This document shows positions 23,387 through 23,569 of a stretch of 23,569 bases of DNA, in pieces. This stretch comes from Candidatus Helarchaeota archaeon (GTDB lineage: Archaea > Asgardarchaeota > Lokiarchaeia > Helarchaeales > HEL-GB-A). Below the pieces are notes generated by a model. The model saw nothing but the letters and a program-made list of their open reading frames with translations, made no database searches and was not told the DNA's origin. Where the stretch lies: assembly GCA_013375405.1 (NCBI GenBank), contig JABXJU010000046.1, forward strand, positions 1 through 23,569, given 5' to 3'. Each line of letters begins with the position of its first letter. Positions within the stretch are counted from its first letter, which is position 1. Made by a program: the position numbers and the translations under genes.

Positions 23387-23569
23387 TCAATCTTTTGCCT
23401 TGTAAGCAGCTAACAGCAACACAGCTCCAAAAATCAATGCTAAAAACCAGCCAATGGAAACGCCAAATATGTGATCAAAATAGTATTGAACAATGAACAT
23501 ATCAATCATATTTGAATTACTCCCAAATATTAGATTTAAATTACGATTACCGAATTCGCTGTAATTAAA
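23387..23569 (-). CDS. C-terminal end of a membrane-anchored protein (partial)
   Basis: An open frame enters from the right edge and ends at TGA 23387-23389, giving the last 60 residues. The segment ends with one hydrophobic helix (VSIGWFLALIFGAVLLLAAY) and a short basic tail KAKD, the usual form of a C-terminal membrane anchor with the tail inside. The preceding residues are polar and Asn-rich, as in extracellular or S-layer-like proteins. The rest lies outside the window, so no family can be named. A T-rich terminator follows. Confidence 0.6.
   Translation of the reverse strand, partial: FNYSEFGNRNLNLIFGSNSNMIDMFIVQYYFDHIFGVSIGWFLALIFGAVLLLAAYKAKD

Overview
The window looks like chromosomal DNA of an archaeon, most likely an Asgard archaeon (Lokiarchaeia-like). 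The base composition is AT-rich. The genes carry GGTGA/GGAGG-type ribosome binding sites and T-rich 3' ends, and several have archaeal TATA-like promoters. There is a TrmB-type regulator and prenyl-lipid enzymes of the UbiA and dolichol/phytol-kinase families. The strongest lineage clue is a Ras/Rab-superfamily small GTPase with a eukaryote-style DxAGQ switch II motif (12527-13054, minus). The assignment is an inference from gene content. I see no rRNA, tRNA, CRISPR array or insertion sequence.

Layout. 1-1197 (minus) is the N-terminal part of a GH57 glucanotransferase/amylase. It is divergent from an OsmC-like gene, and the shared intergenic region holds three TACA-N3-TGTA palindromes. 2021-3703 holds a UbiA-type prenyltransferase and a divergent short-chain dehydrogenase. 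3804-3860 is a pair of tandem inverted repeats in front of a two-gene stretch of unknown function (3949-5101). 5158-7684 (minus) is a compact operon: a membrane winged-helix/zinc-ribbon protein, a TrmB-like regulator and a radical SAM/SPASM enzyme. Three 14-bp palindromes flank its TATA box. 7862-8158 (minus) is a small unknown gene. 8257-12500 (plus) holds a MaoC-type hydratase, two paralogous proteins of an unrecognised family and a dolichol/phytol kinase-like membrane protein. Between the paralogs lies a ferredoxin stub and an exact 49-bp copy of the hydratase gene's 3' end. The GTPase (minus) and an IlvD-family dehydratase (plus) follow.

14951-15693 is mainly non-coding but holds decayed or very small reading frames and a hairpin. 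15694-16014 is a small membrane protein. 16095-21457 (minus) is a cell-envelope cluster: a 1179-residue polytopic membrane protein with a GH123/DUF4091-like outer domain, a four-helix membrane protein and a membrane-anchored alpha/beta hydrolase. The window ends with a NIPA/DMT-like transporter (plus), a crotonase-family enzyme (minus) and the C-terminal anchor of a further membrane protein (minus).

The common threads are isoprenoid/lipid and acyl-CoA chemistry, carbohydrate and envelope hydrolases, and local regulation by clusters of palindromic operators. The least explained parts are the paralog pair with its duplicated 3' end, the operator-flanked TrmB/zinc-ribbon/radical SAM operon, and the membrane-fused GH123-like protein.
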